Assembly: GCF_004331285.1 (NCBI RefSeq)
Contig: NZ_SJOH01000017.1
Location: 1 to 64,000 of the forward strand
Direction: 5' to 3'
Length of the DNA: 64,000 bases
From: Acinetobacter sp. ANC 3781
Lineage (GTDB): Bacteria; Pseudomonadota; Gammaproteobacteria; Pseudomonadales; Moraxellaceae
In this document: positions 26,780-35,581 of the stretch, piece after piece
Position numbering within the stretch: position 1 is the first letter of the stretch
How the letters are laid out: every line of letters starts with the position of its first letter
Notes under the pieces: generated by a model
The model's database searches: none
Seen by the model: the letters and a program-made list of their open reading frames with translations, nothing else
What the model was told of the DNA's origin: nothing
Position numbers and translations under genes: made by a program

Positions 26780-27586
26780 ATGAAAAAAATTATACTTGCC
26801 AGCATCATTGCGCTGTCTTCACATCTTGCAATGGCAGAGATGGCAACAAACTCTGTTGATCCTGCATTTGCTAAAATTGAAACATTAATCAAATCCAATA
26901 ATATGAAGGATGCTTACCAAGAATTGGAAAAATTGGCCAAAACGGGGAATGCTCAAGCCATTTATAACTTAGGCTATCTGACTCAAACCGGTCAAGGTAC
27001 AGCCAAAGATGAGAAAAAAGCCATTAAGCTGTATGAAGAGTCTGCAAGCAAAGGCTATCCTGTTGCCAACTATGTATTGGGTAAAAATTACATGGGTGGA
27101 ACTCTAGGTCTTAAACAAGATACTAAAAAAGCCAAACAGTATCTAGAAAAAGCCTCTAATCAGGGTTTTGCTGATGCGACTGTCGATTTAGCCGTTTTAC
27201 TTTTTGCTGAAGGTACACCTGCTTCAGAAAAACTGGCATTGCACAAATTAGATCCTTTAATTAAAAAAGATAACTATCAAGCAATTCATGCCAAAGCGTT
27301 ATATGACATTAGTTTGGGTTTTAAAAATAAAAATGAAGCACCCATTAAACAAGGTTTAAAAAGCATTCAAGAGTTGGCGCAAAAAGGCTATATTCCAGCC
27401 TTGATGGCCGTGGGCAATATGTTTGCAAATGGCAAAATCGTGCCGCAAAACTTGCCTGAAGCGAAAAAGATATTCTCTGCGCTAGCAAAAGAAAATATAC
27501 CGCAAGCCAAAGAATCTTTAGCAGTAGTGGATAAAATGATGGCTGAACAAGCAAAAGCTCCTGCAAAGGCTGAAAAGAAAAGCTAA
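26780..27586 (+). CDS. Secreted Sel1-repeat (TPR-like) protein
   Basis: A 268-residue protein with a signal peptide (KKIILASIIALSSHLAMAE) and several Sel1-like repeats: NAQAIYNLGYLTQTGQG, YPVANYVLGKNYMGG, FADATVDLAVLLFAEG, YIPALMAVGNMFANG. These are alpha-solenoid protein-interaction modules in the periplasm or cell surface. A lysine/alanine-rich C terminus ends it. The partner is unknown. Single gene with an adjacent terminator. Confidence 0.85.
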   Translation: MKKIILASIIALSSHLAMAEMATNSVDPAFAKIETLIKSNNMKDAYQELEKLAKTGNAQAIYNLGYLTQTGQGTAKDEKKAIKLYEESASKGYPVANYVLGKNYMGGTLGLKQDTKKAKQYLEKASNQGFADATVDLAVLLFAEGTPASEKLALHKLDPLIKKDNYQAIHAKALYDISLGFKNKNEAPIKQGLKSIQELAQKGYIPALMAVGNMFANGKIVPQNLPEAKKIFSALAKENIPQAKESLAVVDKMMAEQAKAPAKAEKKS

Positions 27587-27597
27587 GTTTTCCTCAT

Positions 27598-27626
27598 AAA
27601 AAAAGCCCTCAGTTAGGGGCTTTTTT
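27598..27626 (+). terminator. Terminator after the Sel1 gene
   Basis: AAAAAAAGCCC with GGGCTTTTTT around the loop CTCAGTTAG, 11 bases past the stop. It is also usable by the convergent AEC gene. Confidence 0.75.
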
Positions 27627-27643
27627 ATTGCCGTTATCATCAT

Positions 27644-28567
27644 TTACCACCAAATTGCAATTAGACCACTCAGCAGCATAAAACCCAATATTGTACTGAG
27701 CATTAGAGCGCTCAGTGCTTTATCACCAAGTCCATAGTTCTGTCCCAAAATACCGAACGCAATCGGCATGGGTAATGCAGCAAGCAATGTGCCGGCATAC
27801 AGCATTTCCTGACTGACATTGGGTGAAATACTCAGTAAGGCAAAAATAGTCAGTGGCATCAGTACAATTTTTATTAGCACCAAAGTCATGCTCTGTAAAT
27901 CTACAGCTTTTAAACTCATTCCAACCAGACTTCCCCCAATGACAAATAAAGCAATCGGAGATGCCGTTTTGCCTAACATCTCTAAAGCCTGAGCAATGGA
28001 AGATGGAAGTTGGATCTTCAAGATCACACATAACATGCCAAACACGATCGACAGAATAACCGGATTTTTAATGACGTTATATAAAGTCTGCTTGAGCAAC
28101 TGAGATTTCGCCCGATGTTGATGAATACCTGCTTCAGCAATAATCAGGGTCAAAGTCATAATTAGCAGATTTTCAATAATCAGGGTCAAGGAAAGATAAA
28201 TTGCTGCATGCTGTCCAATCAACATCATAAGTATGGCTGTACCAATAAACCCGGTATTGGACATGGATGCGCCCATAGACAATACGCCAGATTCGGTCAA
28301 ACGACATTGAAAATATTGACGGTACAACAAAAATGCAAAGGCAAAAACAAGCAGTGATCCCCCGCCATAAGCGATGAAATAACTGGGATGCCAAATTTCA
28401 TCAAAACGCTTACTGGATAAGGCTTGCAATAAAAATGCCGGCAAGGATATTTTAAAAACAAACTGACTTAAACCTTTTATATGCTCGGCTAAAATAAATT
28501 CGAACTTTACGCAGATAAATCCCAATAGAAGCAGCAGGCAAATCGGTAAAATTACACTTAAAACCAC
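27644..28567 (-). CDS. AEC family transporter
   Basis: A 307-residue inner-membrane protein of the auxin-efflux-carrier family, about 10 hydrophobic helices in two halves. Family features: ILPICLLLLLGFICVK start, the GASMSNTGFIGTAILM half, GGSLVGMSLKA and a closing LSALMLSTILGFMLLSG. AEC members in bacteria move malate, malonate or other organic anions. No substrate can be inferred from the neighbours. Confidence 0.82.
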   Translation of the reverse strand: MVLSVILPICLLLLLGFICVKFEFILAEHIKGLSQFVFKISLPAFLLQALSSKRFDEIWHPSYFIAYGGGSLLVFAFAFLLYRQYFQCRLTESGVLSMGASMSNTGFIGTAILMMLIGQHAAIYLSLTLIIENLLIMTLTLIIAEAGIHQHRAKSQLLKQTLYNVIKNPVILSIVFGMLCVILKIQLPSSIAQALEMLGKTASPIALFVIGGSLVGMSLKAVDLQSMTLVLIKIVLMPLTIFALLSISPNVSQEMLYAGTLLAALPMPIAFGILGQNYGLGDKALSALMLSTILGFMLLSGLIAIWW

Positions 28568-28625
28568 AACTGCTCCTTGTTTTTAAATCAAATTATTTCA
28601 GCTCAATCACTACCATTTGAACCAT

Positions 28626-29747
28626 TCAATTTTGGTTTTGAAAAGGTTTAAACAGTGATTTCAAACCATGCGGCTGACAGCGCAAATATTGCGGTGAAAT
28701 TTCAATATGTGCATCCAATGTCGCAGCAGCATGCCAAGGCCAACGCGGATCGTAAAGCATGGCACGTGCAAGACCAATGGCGTCTGCTTGTCCGGTTTGT
28801 AAAATATGTTCAGCTTGCTGCGCTTCAGTAATCAGTCCTACTGCAATGACCGGAATATGAACCACTTTCTTTATTGCTTCAGCAAAAGGCACCTGATAGT
28901 TGGCACCAATTTGAATCTGTTGCTGGGCATGCAAACCACCACTGGATACGTGAATATAAACTGCCCCCAACTGCTCTAGAGCTTTGGATAAACCGACCGA
29001 AGATTCCACATCCCAACTGTCTTTTCCATCGATCCAATCGGTCGCCGAAATACGCACCCCGACCGGATAATCTGCAGGTACTGCATTTTTTATGGCTTGC
29101 AGTACTTCAAGCGTCAAGCGAATCCGGTTTTCAAAACTGCCCCCATATTCGTCATCCCGGGTATTGGAGAGTGGTGACATAAACTGGTGCAGCAAATAAC
29201 CATGCGCTGCATGTATCTCAATTATATCAAAACCTGCATCCACGGCGCGTACGGCTGCATCAGCAAAGTCCTGAATCACTTTCTGGATTTCATCTTTACT
29301 CAGCGCATGCGGTGGGTGATCAGTTGGATTAAATGGCAAATCACTGGCAGAAACAGTTTGCCAGCCGTGTGCTTCTTCCGGTTTAAATTGGTCTTTTCCA
29401 GCCCAGGGTTTATCGGTAGATGCTTTACGGCCTGCATGCGCCAATTGAATACCAAAAGGCATAGGAGATAAAGATTTTACTTTAGCCAACAGCGCTTTTA
29501 TTTGAGCACGTTGCAAATCATTCCAAAGCCCTAAATCTGCATAACTGATTCGCCCTTCAGGCTGAACCGCAGTGGCTTCAATAATGCATAAACCTGCACC
29601 CGACAAGGCATAGTTCGCCCATTGCTGTTCGTGCCAATAGGTCACTTCCCCTTGTTCAGTTGCTGAATACTGACACATGGGTGCAATCACGATTTTATTA
29701 TTAAGTTTTAATGTTCCAAACTGAATATTTTCAAATAATAAAGCCAC
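28626..29747 (-). CDS. NADH:flavin oxidoreductase, old yellow enzyme (YqjM/NamA-like)
   Basis: A 373-residue FMN-dependent TIM-barrel reductase of alpha,beta-unsaturated carbonyls. YqjM-type signatures: IVIAPMCQYSA (FMN-phosphate side), GIQLAHAGRKAS, FDIIEIHAAHGYLLHQFMSP and IGLARAMLYDPRWPWHAA. The His/His pair for substrate binding is in HAAHGYL. It lies 11 bases after pqqU on the same strand, so it could be cotranscribed with the receptor, but a functional link is not known. Confidence 0.88.
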   Translation of the reverse strand: MALLFENIQFGTLKLNNKIVIAPMCQYSATEQGEVTYWHEQQWANYALSGAGLCIIEATAVQPEGRISYADLGLWNDLQRAQIKALLAKVKSLSPMPFGIQLAHAGRKASTDKPWAGKDQFKPEEAHGWQTVSASDLPFNPTDHPPHALSKDEIQKVIQDFADAAVRAVDAGFDIIEIHAAHGYLLHQFMSPLSNTRDDEYGGSFENRIRLTLEVLQAIKNAVPADYPVGVRISATDWIDGKDSWDVESSVGLSKALEQLGAVYIHVSSGGLHAQQQIQIGANYQVPFAEAIKKVVHIPVIAVGLITEAQQAEHILQTGQADAIGLARAMLYDPRWPWHAAATLDAHIEISPQYLRCQPHGLKSLFKPFQNQN

Positions 29748-29758
29748 ACTTTCTCTCC

Positions 29759-31909
29759 TTAAAATGCTTTAGTAACACTTAAACCTGCGCTCCAGTTCGC
29801 ACCATCCGCAGGTTCAAAGAAACGACCATTGCCATCATTGACAATGACTGAGCCTACATACTCTTTATCAAATAAATTATCGACCCGGGCAAAAGTCCGC
29901 ACTTTCCAGTCTGCATTTTTCCAAATATAACCCACATTGACACTGGTTACGCTATAGCTTGGTGCAGCATCAGAATTGAGATCATCGACATATAATTTGT
30001 CAATATAGCGAACATCTAGCCCAGCGTTAAAACCAGTTTCCGGCTGCCAGCCCAAAGATGCAAAAGCCTGATTTTTAGCTACACCTGGAATGTAATTCCC
30101 TTTCGCTACTACCTTTGCAGGGTCAGTATTTGGGATATCGGCATCAAAAGTTGCATCGATAAAACTATAACTTGCTTGCGCAGTTAACTCACGCCATAGC
30201 TTTTTATTCCATGAGAGTTCCACACCTTGTCTTAGCGTTTTATCGGCATTGCGGAAAGTATTCCGTCCATTGTTCGATTCAGCTGAAACGATGTCGTTGT
30301 GCGTTTCACTTTGGAAAATAGCAGCAGTAAAATTACCGAAACGATTTTGAGATTTTAAGCCCAGTTCATAGTTATCACTGGTCGCAGGGTTTAAGTCAAA
30401 GTTAATTCCCGATGTCGCCACTGTTGGATAAGCCATTTCAGTAAAAGTCGGGGTTTCAAAACCTTTGGCATAACTGATATAGGTCGAAAATTCTGGAGTA
30501 ATGTTCCAGGTCAATGCGGCAGAAGGTAAAAATTTTTGATAATCCGTTTTACCGCTGTCGTCTCCATTATCTGTGACAATATAATGATCTTTAGATTCAT
30601 AATGCACATTGCTATAACGTAAGCCAGTATCTAATGTCCAATTGGGTAAAAAATCCCAAGAGGCTTGCAGATAAGGGTCTAAATTCCACAGCGTATTATT
30701 TTCATCACGACGTAATTGGCCTTTTTGGCCTTTATTAATATCTGAAGCAGGAGTATCAGCTGCGGTTCTAGTAAAGTTTTCATAACCTTGACGATCTTCG
30801 GTCATTGCATCAAAAGCAAAACCGGCGGTAAAACGTGTATTGGGTAATAAGTCTTTAGCTGTCCAACGCAAATCAGTACCGTAATAATCACGGCTAAAAT
30901 CGATCACTCCACCGGCATGTGTTGCGCTATTGCGTTGTGCTGTATTTGGTATTGATTGGTATTGAACAACTTCTCGGTGTCCTATATAAGCCATACCATA
31001 CAATTCATGTTGGTCATTTAAAGGCTTAGTCCAATTCAATCCTGTTTGAGTTTGATTGATTTCCTTACGAACATTGTATTCATTAACAATATCGGCAACC
31101 TGCTTAGGATTAGCTTTCCATTGCGCTCGGGTCAAGCCCTGTGGATCATCAGCGTTAATATCCACATGATTCACAATCCAGTTCAGTTTAGAACCGTCAT
31201 CTAAATCCCAAGTCAGTTTGGCATTGCTTAATACTTTTTTGGCAGCGCTATGCTCACGATAACCATCGGTATCAAAATAAGATGAACTCACTACATAACT
31301 TGGCTCACTGGCTTTATCTGCCCCACCTTGCAAGACAATATCCGTACGACCTTTGTTATGACTCCCCAGCGAGTAGCCTAACTGGATAGAGTCACGGCCC
31401 TCGCCTTGTTTAGTGGTGGTTAAAATCGTACCACCCGAAGAGTTACCATAAAGTGATGAAAATGGTCCACCCAAAACTTCAATATGATCCAAGCTGCTTA
31501 AATCAATATTCGAGGTTTGTCCCTGACCATCAGGCATAGTTGCAGGAATGCCATCCACATATAAACGTATGCCCCGCACCCCAAAAGTTGAGCGTGCGCC
31601 AAAGCCACGCATCGAGATTTGTAAATCTTGGGCGTAATTTTCACGGTTATTCAGTTGTAAGCCAGGCACACCTTTTAAGGTTTCAGATAAATTAATGCCC
31701 AGATTATTTTCATTGTTGTTCTGATCAACTCGATATACCGAAGCTGGTGTTTGCAACCAGTCTGTATCAGTACGTGTTGCTTCAATTTTTAAGGTAGGCA
31801 ACAAAACAGGTTCCGTAGAACCTGCTTCAGCATAAAGGTTTTGGCAGATGCATGCCGTCAGGCAAAGTAAAGTCATATTGATGGGCATCAGGTGATATTT
31901 ACCTTGCAT
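29759..31909 (-). CDS. pqqU: TonB-dependent receptor, PqqU (YncD)-like
   Basis: A 716-residue outer-membrane receptor. After a signal peptide (cleavage near NLYA-EAG) comes a plug domain (~40-165: GVPGLQLNNRENYAQDLQIS, RGFGARSTFGVRGIRLYVDG, PDGQGQTSNIDLSS) followed by a 22-strand-type barrel ending in SAGLSVTKAF. The plug and the C-terminal segments (LFDKEYVGSVIVNDGNGRFFEP) match E. coli YncD, shown to import the cofactor pyrroloquinoline quinone. It is followed by an OYE gene and preceded by an OprB porin, in a genome carrying a PQQ-dependent glucose dehydrogenase within the same window. A PQQ-uptake role is therefore likely. Confidence 0.85.
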   Translation of the reverse strand: MQGKYHLMPINMTLLCLTACICQNLYAEAGSTEPVLLPTLKIEATRTDTDWLQTPASVYRVDQNNNENNLGINLSETLKGVPGLQLNNRENYAQDLQISMRGFGARSTFGVRGIRLYVDGIPATMPDGQGQTSNIDLSSLDHIEVLGGPFSSLYGNSSGGTILTTTKQGEGRDSIQLGYSLGSHNKGRTDIVLQGGADKASEPSYVVSSSYFDTDGYREHSAAKKVLSNAKLTWDLDDGSKLNWIVNHVDINADDPQGLTRAQWKANPKQVADIVNEYNVRKEINQTQTGLNWTKPLNDQHELYGMAYIGHREVVQYQSIPNTAQRNSATHAGGVIDFSRDYYGTDLRWTAKDLLPNTRFTAGFAFDAMTEDRQGYENFTRTAADTPASDINKGQKGQLRRDENNTLWNLDPYLQASWDFLPNWTLDTGLRYSNVHYESKDHYIVTDNGDDSGKTDYQKFLPSAALTWNITPEFSTYISYAKGFETPTFTEMAYPTVATSGINFDLNPATSDNYELGLKSQNRFGNFTAAIFQSETHNDIVSAESNNGRNTFRNADKTLRQGVELSWNKKLWRELTAQASYSFIDATFDADIPNTDPAKVVAKGNYIPGVAKNQAFASLGWQPETGFNAGLDVRYIDKLYVDDLNSDAAPSYSVTSVNVGYIWKNADWKVRTFARVDNLFDKEYVGSVIVNDGNGRFFEPADGANWSAGLSVTKAF

Positions 31910-31928
31910 GGGGACTCTCTATGTCATA

Positions 31929-33191
31929 TTAAAATACTACTTTAGAGCTTAAACCAAGAACCAAGGCATCGTCCACGTTATTTGTAGTGCCTGGGTTAAT
32001 AACATATTGAATATTCGGACGAAGCATTAACCATTTGGTTGGGTAATAGCTATAGTTCAATTCAACATTGTATTCGGCACTGGCATTAAATGCAGGATGA
32101 GGGATACGGTCATTTACATGTACACGGTTTATCCCCAGGCCTAAAATGTCATTAGGTTGAGAATCCAGTAAACCAATATATTTCACCCCGATTTGTTGTG
32201 AATTATCGACTTTATTGGTGGTACGGTCATGCCAGGTAAAGTTGGCAAAGCTATGCAAGCCCTGTTTACCCGAACCTGTCGAGGTCAATTGCTGTTCGAC
32301 TGCCAACCAGCCAGCATAAGTACGATCTTCGCCCATTGTGCCTTTAGCATAGGCAACATTATATTGATTCTTAGCTTCATCGGCCGTGTTGTATATACCA
32401 CCTACCCGGTAGCTGCCCGGCAAACCGTTCACAAATGATTTCGGCTGCCATACTACTTCCACGGGAATAGTCACACCATCGGCATGATCAGTATCCAAGT
32501 TCCAGCCATGACGTTCCAAGGCATTTTCAGGGTTATATTCATACACACCGACTTGAGTAAATACTTCAGGCGTTACCTGATATTTCAGACGGCCACCCCA
32601 TTGTGAAACAGGCGTGTTCATCCAGATATTACCTTGCCATTTCCCCATTTGCGCCGCACAAAATGCTGTGCTCTGGAAATCACACGCCATCACGTTAAAG
32701 TCCATTCCTAAACCTAAACGACCGACTTTGACACTCACGCCTTGCGCTTTAAAATTCTTTTCAATCGACAATTCACTTAAACGTGTTTTTTGGTTACCAC
32801 GGCCAAAGTTCGCCTGAACATTGGCAAGTTGCGGCACCTCACCCTGCAAATCATCGACTGTGGTATTTTGTCCTTGACGTGCACTCATCACAGCACGAAT
32901 TGTCACCCCATCCCAGCCTGCAAGTTTTTCCATATCGAAAGTTGAGCCTAACCATAATTGGCTCGCTACAGTCGGATCATTGCCATCATCACGACCGCCA
33001 TCGGCTAAATAGGCAACATCAGCAGCAATATTGGCATCAAATTTCATGCCTCTAGCTGCAAGTTCAGTACGTTTACCGTTCCAGTCACCTAACAAATACT
33101 GACCATTTAGGTCAAATGCTTCAACAGCTTGAGTTTGGGCCATGGCAACCATCATCAAAGTTGGTAACAGAGCTAGACTAAATTTTTTCAT
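31929..33191 (-). CDS. oprB: OprB-type carbohydrate-selective porin
   Basis: A 420-residue outer-membrane porin from the ATG at 33191 with a signal peptide (KKFSLALLPTLMMVAMAQTQAV). Features: GDWNGKRTELAARG (30-45), a C-terminal aromatic end, and repeated beta-strand periodicity. It closely parallels the second porin at 51540-52805 beside gcd (GDWNGQRT, and shared YNPEN and VSQW strings). It lies 20 bases upstream of pqqU on the same strand. The AT-rich 5' region should hold the promoter. Confidence 0.85.
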   Translation of the reverse strand: MKKFSLALLPTLMMVAMAQTQAVEAFDLNGQYLLGDWNGKRTELAARGMKFDANIAADVAYLADGGRDDGNDPTVASQLWLGSTFDMEKLAGWDGVTIRAVMSARQGQNTTVDDLQGEVPQLANVQANFGRGNQKTRLSELSIEKNFKAQGVSVKVGRLGLGMDFNVMACDFQSTAFCAAQMGKWQGNIWMNTPVSQWGGRLKYQVTPEVFTQVGVYEYNPENALERHGWNLDTDHADGVTIPVEVVWQPKSFVNGLPGSYRVGGIYNTADEAKNQYNVAYAKGTMGEDRTYAGWLAVEQQLTSTGSGKQGLHSFANFTWHDRTTNKVDNSQQIGVKYIGLLDSQPNDILGLGINRVHVNDRIPHPAFNASAEYNVELNYSYYPTKWLMLRPNIQYVINPGTTNNVDDALVLGLSSKVVF

Positions 33192-33203
33192 AAGGAAAAC
33201 CAC

Positions 33204-33587
33204 AGCAACATTTAGAGACTACAATTCAAAGAAATTGCATATATTGTGTGAAAATTACATAATTTATAAACATTAATCTCATCAATTTTTTTATCATATA
33301 AAAAACAAAAAGTTATATATAAAGTAAAATAAATAACAATTAGTTTAATATAAATTAAATTTATTAATAATTTTCAATAATTTAATGAAAAATCAATTTT
33401 AAAAAATAACTATCTATAATAAAAATGGAATTTAAAATTAGACTAAAGGGTATATGTTTAATCAATTTAAAAGAAAGGTATTTAGAAGATAAATCACAAA
33501 TCTCACAGATTGGAATTCAAAATAAAAACTTGCATTCACTACCTCGTAACCCGATATTAGCTTTATCTACTCACACTAAAATCCAAC
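33204..33587. other. Very AT-rich promoter region upstream of oprB and mutM
   Basis: About 380 bases, extremely AT-rich at 33,240-33,430. No gene is seen. It carries the divergent promoters of the oprB-pqqU-OYE run and of mutM. Confidence 0.55.
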
Positions 33588-34442
33588 ATGCCTGAATTAC
33601 CTGAAGTCGAAACCACCAAAACCAGTTTATTACCTTTAATTGACCAAAAAGTCTTAAAAGTTGAAGTGCATCAGTCTAGTTTACGCTGGCCTATCCCTGA
33701 AAATATTCAGAAATTGAAAGGACAAAAACTGCTTAAGCTGACCCGACGTTCTAAATATATTTTGGCAGAGTTTGAGCACGATACTATGCTCTGGCATTTA
33801 GGCATGTCGGGGAGTTTCCGTCTTTGCGATGCCCATACGGAATTACGCAAGCATGATCATTTAATTATTCAATTTGAAGATATCGAACTGCGTTATCACG
33901 ACCCGCGCCGTTTTGGCTGTATTTTATGGCTAGATCCCAACTCGCAAAGCAAACTGATTGATACTTTAGGCCCTGAACCTTTAAGTGATGCCTTTAATAC
34001 GGATTATTTAGCGGAAAAATTTAAAAAGAAAAATGTCGGTGCCAAAGTGGCGATTATGGATAATCATATTGTTGTCGGCGTAGGCAATATTTACGCAACT
34101 GAGAGTTTGTTTAATCTCGGTATTCACCCTGCCCAGCCCGCTTCAAGTTTAAATCGCACACAAATTGAAAAACTGGTCATCGAAATTAAACGTATTTTAA
34201 AACAGGCGATTGATTTAGGGGGCTCTACCCTGCGTGACTATAGTAATGCGATGGGTGAAAATGGTTATTTCCAGCAAACCTTGTTGGCCTATGGGCGCGC
34301 CGGTGAAATGTGTATTAACTGCGAAAGCACTTTAGAAAATTTAAAGCTTGGACAACGTGCCAGTGTATTTTGTCCGCAGTGTCAGCCTTTAAAAAAAGTT
34401 AAAATAGTAACCAAGACACCCTCTAAAGTGAATAAAGCATGA
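33588..34442 (+). CDS. mutM: Formamidopyrimidine-DNA glycosylase
   Basis: Bifunctional DNA repair glycosylase/AP lyase for 8-oxoguanine and FaPy. It has 284 residues. Pro1 (after Met removal) and Glu2-type catalytic residues are in the N-terminal PELPEVETTK. Further: the lysine of LTRRSKYILAE, LRYHDPRRFG, VVGVGNIYATE, GSTLRDY and a zinc finger MCINC...FCPQC at ~244-268. The start is the ATG immediately giving PELPEVE. It overlaps ppiC by 4 bases. Confidence 0.95.
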   Translation: MPELPEVETTKTSLLPLIDQKVLKVEVHQSSLRWPIPENIQKLKGQKLLKLTRRSKYILAEFEHDTMLWHLGMSGSFRLCDAHTELRKHDHLIIQFEDIELRYHDPRRFGCILWLDPNSQSKLIDTLGPEPLSDAFNTDYLAEKFKKKNVGAKVAIMDNHIVVGVGNIYATESLFNLGIHPAQPASSLNRTQIEKLVIEIKRILKQAIDLGGSTLRDYSNAMGENGYFQQTLLAYGRAGEMCINCESTLENLKLGQRASVFCPQCQPLKKVKIVTKTPSKVNKA

Positions 34443-34720
34443 AATCTGCCATCGTCCGTCATATTTTAGTCAAAGATAAAGAATTGGCTGAACAGCTGAA
34501 AAAGAAAATTAAAGCCGGTGCAGATTTTGCCAAAATTGCCAAACAGCATTCAACTTGTCCGTCGGGTAAAAAAGGTGGTGAACTGGGTGAAATTAAAAAA
34601 GGTCAGTTGGTTGGCCCAATTGATAAAGCTGTTTTCACTTTAGCTGAACGTGAATTACATGGCCCGATCAAAAGTCAGTTTGGCTGGCATTTATTGGAAA
34701 TTAAGTTCCGGATGGATTAG
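34439..34720 (+). CDS. ppiC: Parvulin-type peptidyl-prolyl isomerase
   Basis: A 93-residue parvulin, the size of E. coli PpiC, that isomerises Xaa-Pro bonds in the cytosol. VRHILVKDKELAEQL, ADFAKIAKQHSTCPSG, GGELGEIKKGQLVGPID and SQFGWHLLEI are typical parvulin motifs. Start ATG overlaps the mutM stop (ATGA), so it is translationally coupled. Confidence 0.93.
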   Translation: MKSAIVRHILVKDKELAEQLKKKIKAGADFAKIAKQHSTCPSGKKGGELGEIKKGQLVGPIDKAVFTLAERELHGPIKSQFGWHLLEIKFRMD

Positions 34721-34886
34721 CAATCTATGTTGCTCCTTCCTACTTTTAGGAGGTGAGGAATATATTCCGCAAGGGGATGGAGGTGATTTACCATTATAGA
34801 AAACTCACCTCTCCCCAGCGCTCACTTGCGCTGCGTTTTAAAAGAGTGCTTTAAAACTTGCTCAAGAGAGAGAATAAATAAGGTAT
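34721..34886. repeat. Possible dispersed-repeat segment
   Basis: The segment has unusual composition for the region: a TTCCTACTTTTAGGAGGTGAGG block and a partly complementary CTCACCTCTCCCC block about 55 bases on, followed by a short GCGCTCACTTGCGCTGCG inverted stretch. It resembles the dispersed non-coding repeats common in this genus. A faintly similar block (CTCTCCCCTAAGGAGAAAG) sits at ~45,832-45,850. Identity as a defined repeat family is not shown. Confidence 0.3.
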
Positions 34887-34915
34887 AAAAAACGGCGCAT
34901 TTAGCGCCGTTTTTT
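34887..34915 (-). terminator. Terminator after mscL
   Basis: AAAAAACGGCGC (34887-34898) pairs with GCGCCGTTTTTT (34904-34915), 11 bases beyond the mscL stop. It is symmetric and may also stop mutM-ppiC transcripts. Confidence 0.88.
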
Positions 34916-34925
34916 ATGAATAAAA

Positions 34926-35363
34926 TTAAAGTTGTGGACGTTTTTTCAATTCATCACGAATTTCACGCAGTAATTCGATATCGGCGGGTGTTGTCGGAGT
35001 TTCCTCTACCGGGCCTTCTTGTTTACGTAAACGATTCATAAATTTAACCAGCAAAAATACCACCCAGGCCAAAATTAAGAAGTTAATTAAAATCGTTAAG
35101 AAGTTACCATAAGTCAGAACATTTACACCCGCCTTAGTTAAAGCATCTAAAGATTGTAAATTATCGGGGTTCTTGCCTAATACGAAGAATTTTTGCGTAA
35201 AATCGACACCACCACCAGTGATCACCGTGATTAAAGGCATAATAATGTCTTTAACCAATGAGTCAATAATCTTACCAAAAGCACCACCGATGATGACACC
35301 AATGGCTAAATCCATCATATTGCCTTTAATGGCAAATTCTTTAAATTCTTGAACAATACTCAT
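34926..35363 (-). CDS. mscL: Large-conductance mechanosensitive channel
   Basis: A 145-residue inner-membrane channel that opens on membrane tension. The N-terminal helix and TM1 ([32 protein letters not shown]) carry the family signature in two adjacent parts, TM2 is at ~75-98, and the charged C-terminal helix ([12 protein letters not shown]) is present. Monocistronic. Confidence 0.95.
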   Translation of the reverse strand: MSIVQEFKEFAIKGNMMDLAIGVIIGGAFGKIIDSLVKDIIMPLITVITGGGVDFTQKFFVLGKNPDNLQSLDALTKAGVNVLTYGNFLTILINFLILAWVVFLLVKFMNRLRKQEGPVEETPTTPADIELLREIRDELKKRPQL

Positions 35364-35513
35364 GTCTGTCTCCAGTTTATCTTTAAAGCTATTCTTTATT
35401 AATATATTTTGGGAACTGTATGATGCGGTAGTGCATTTATAACAGCTTATAATTCCTTCTAATTTACTCGGAATTATTTATGTTGAATATATTGAATTGC
35501 CAATTGTAAACAA

Positions 35514-35547
35514 AAAAAATGCTACCAATAAATTGATAGCATTTTTT
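35514..35547 (-). terminator. Terminator after typA
   Basis: AAAAAATGCTA pairs with TAGCATTTTTT with inner TTG/CAA pairing, 35 bases beyond the typA stop on the minus strand. Confidence 0.8.
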
Positions 35548-35581
35548 CAATCATTTAATTCAGTTCAAACTGATTAAATCA

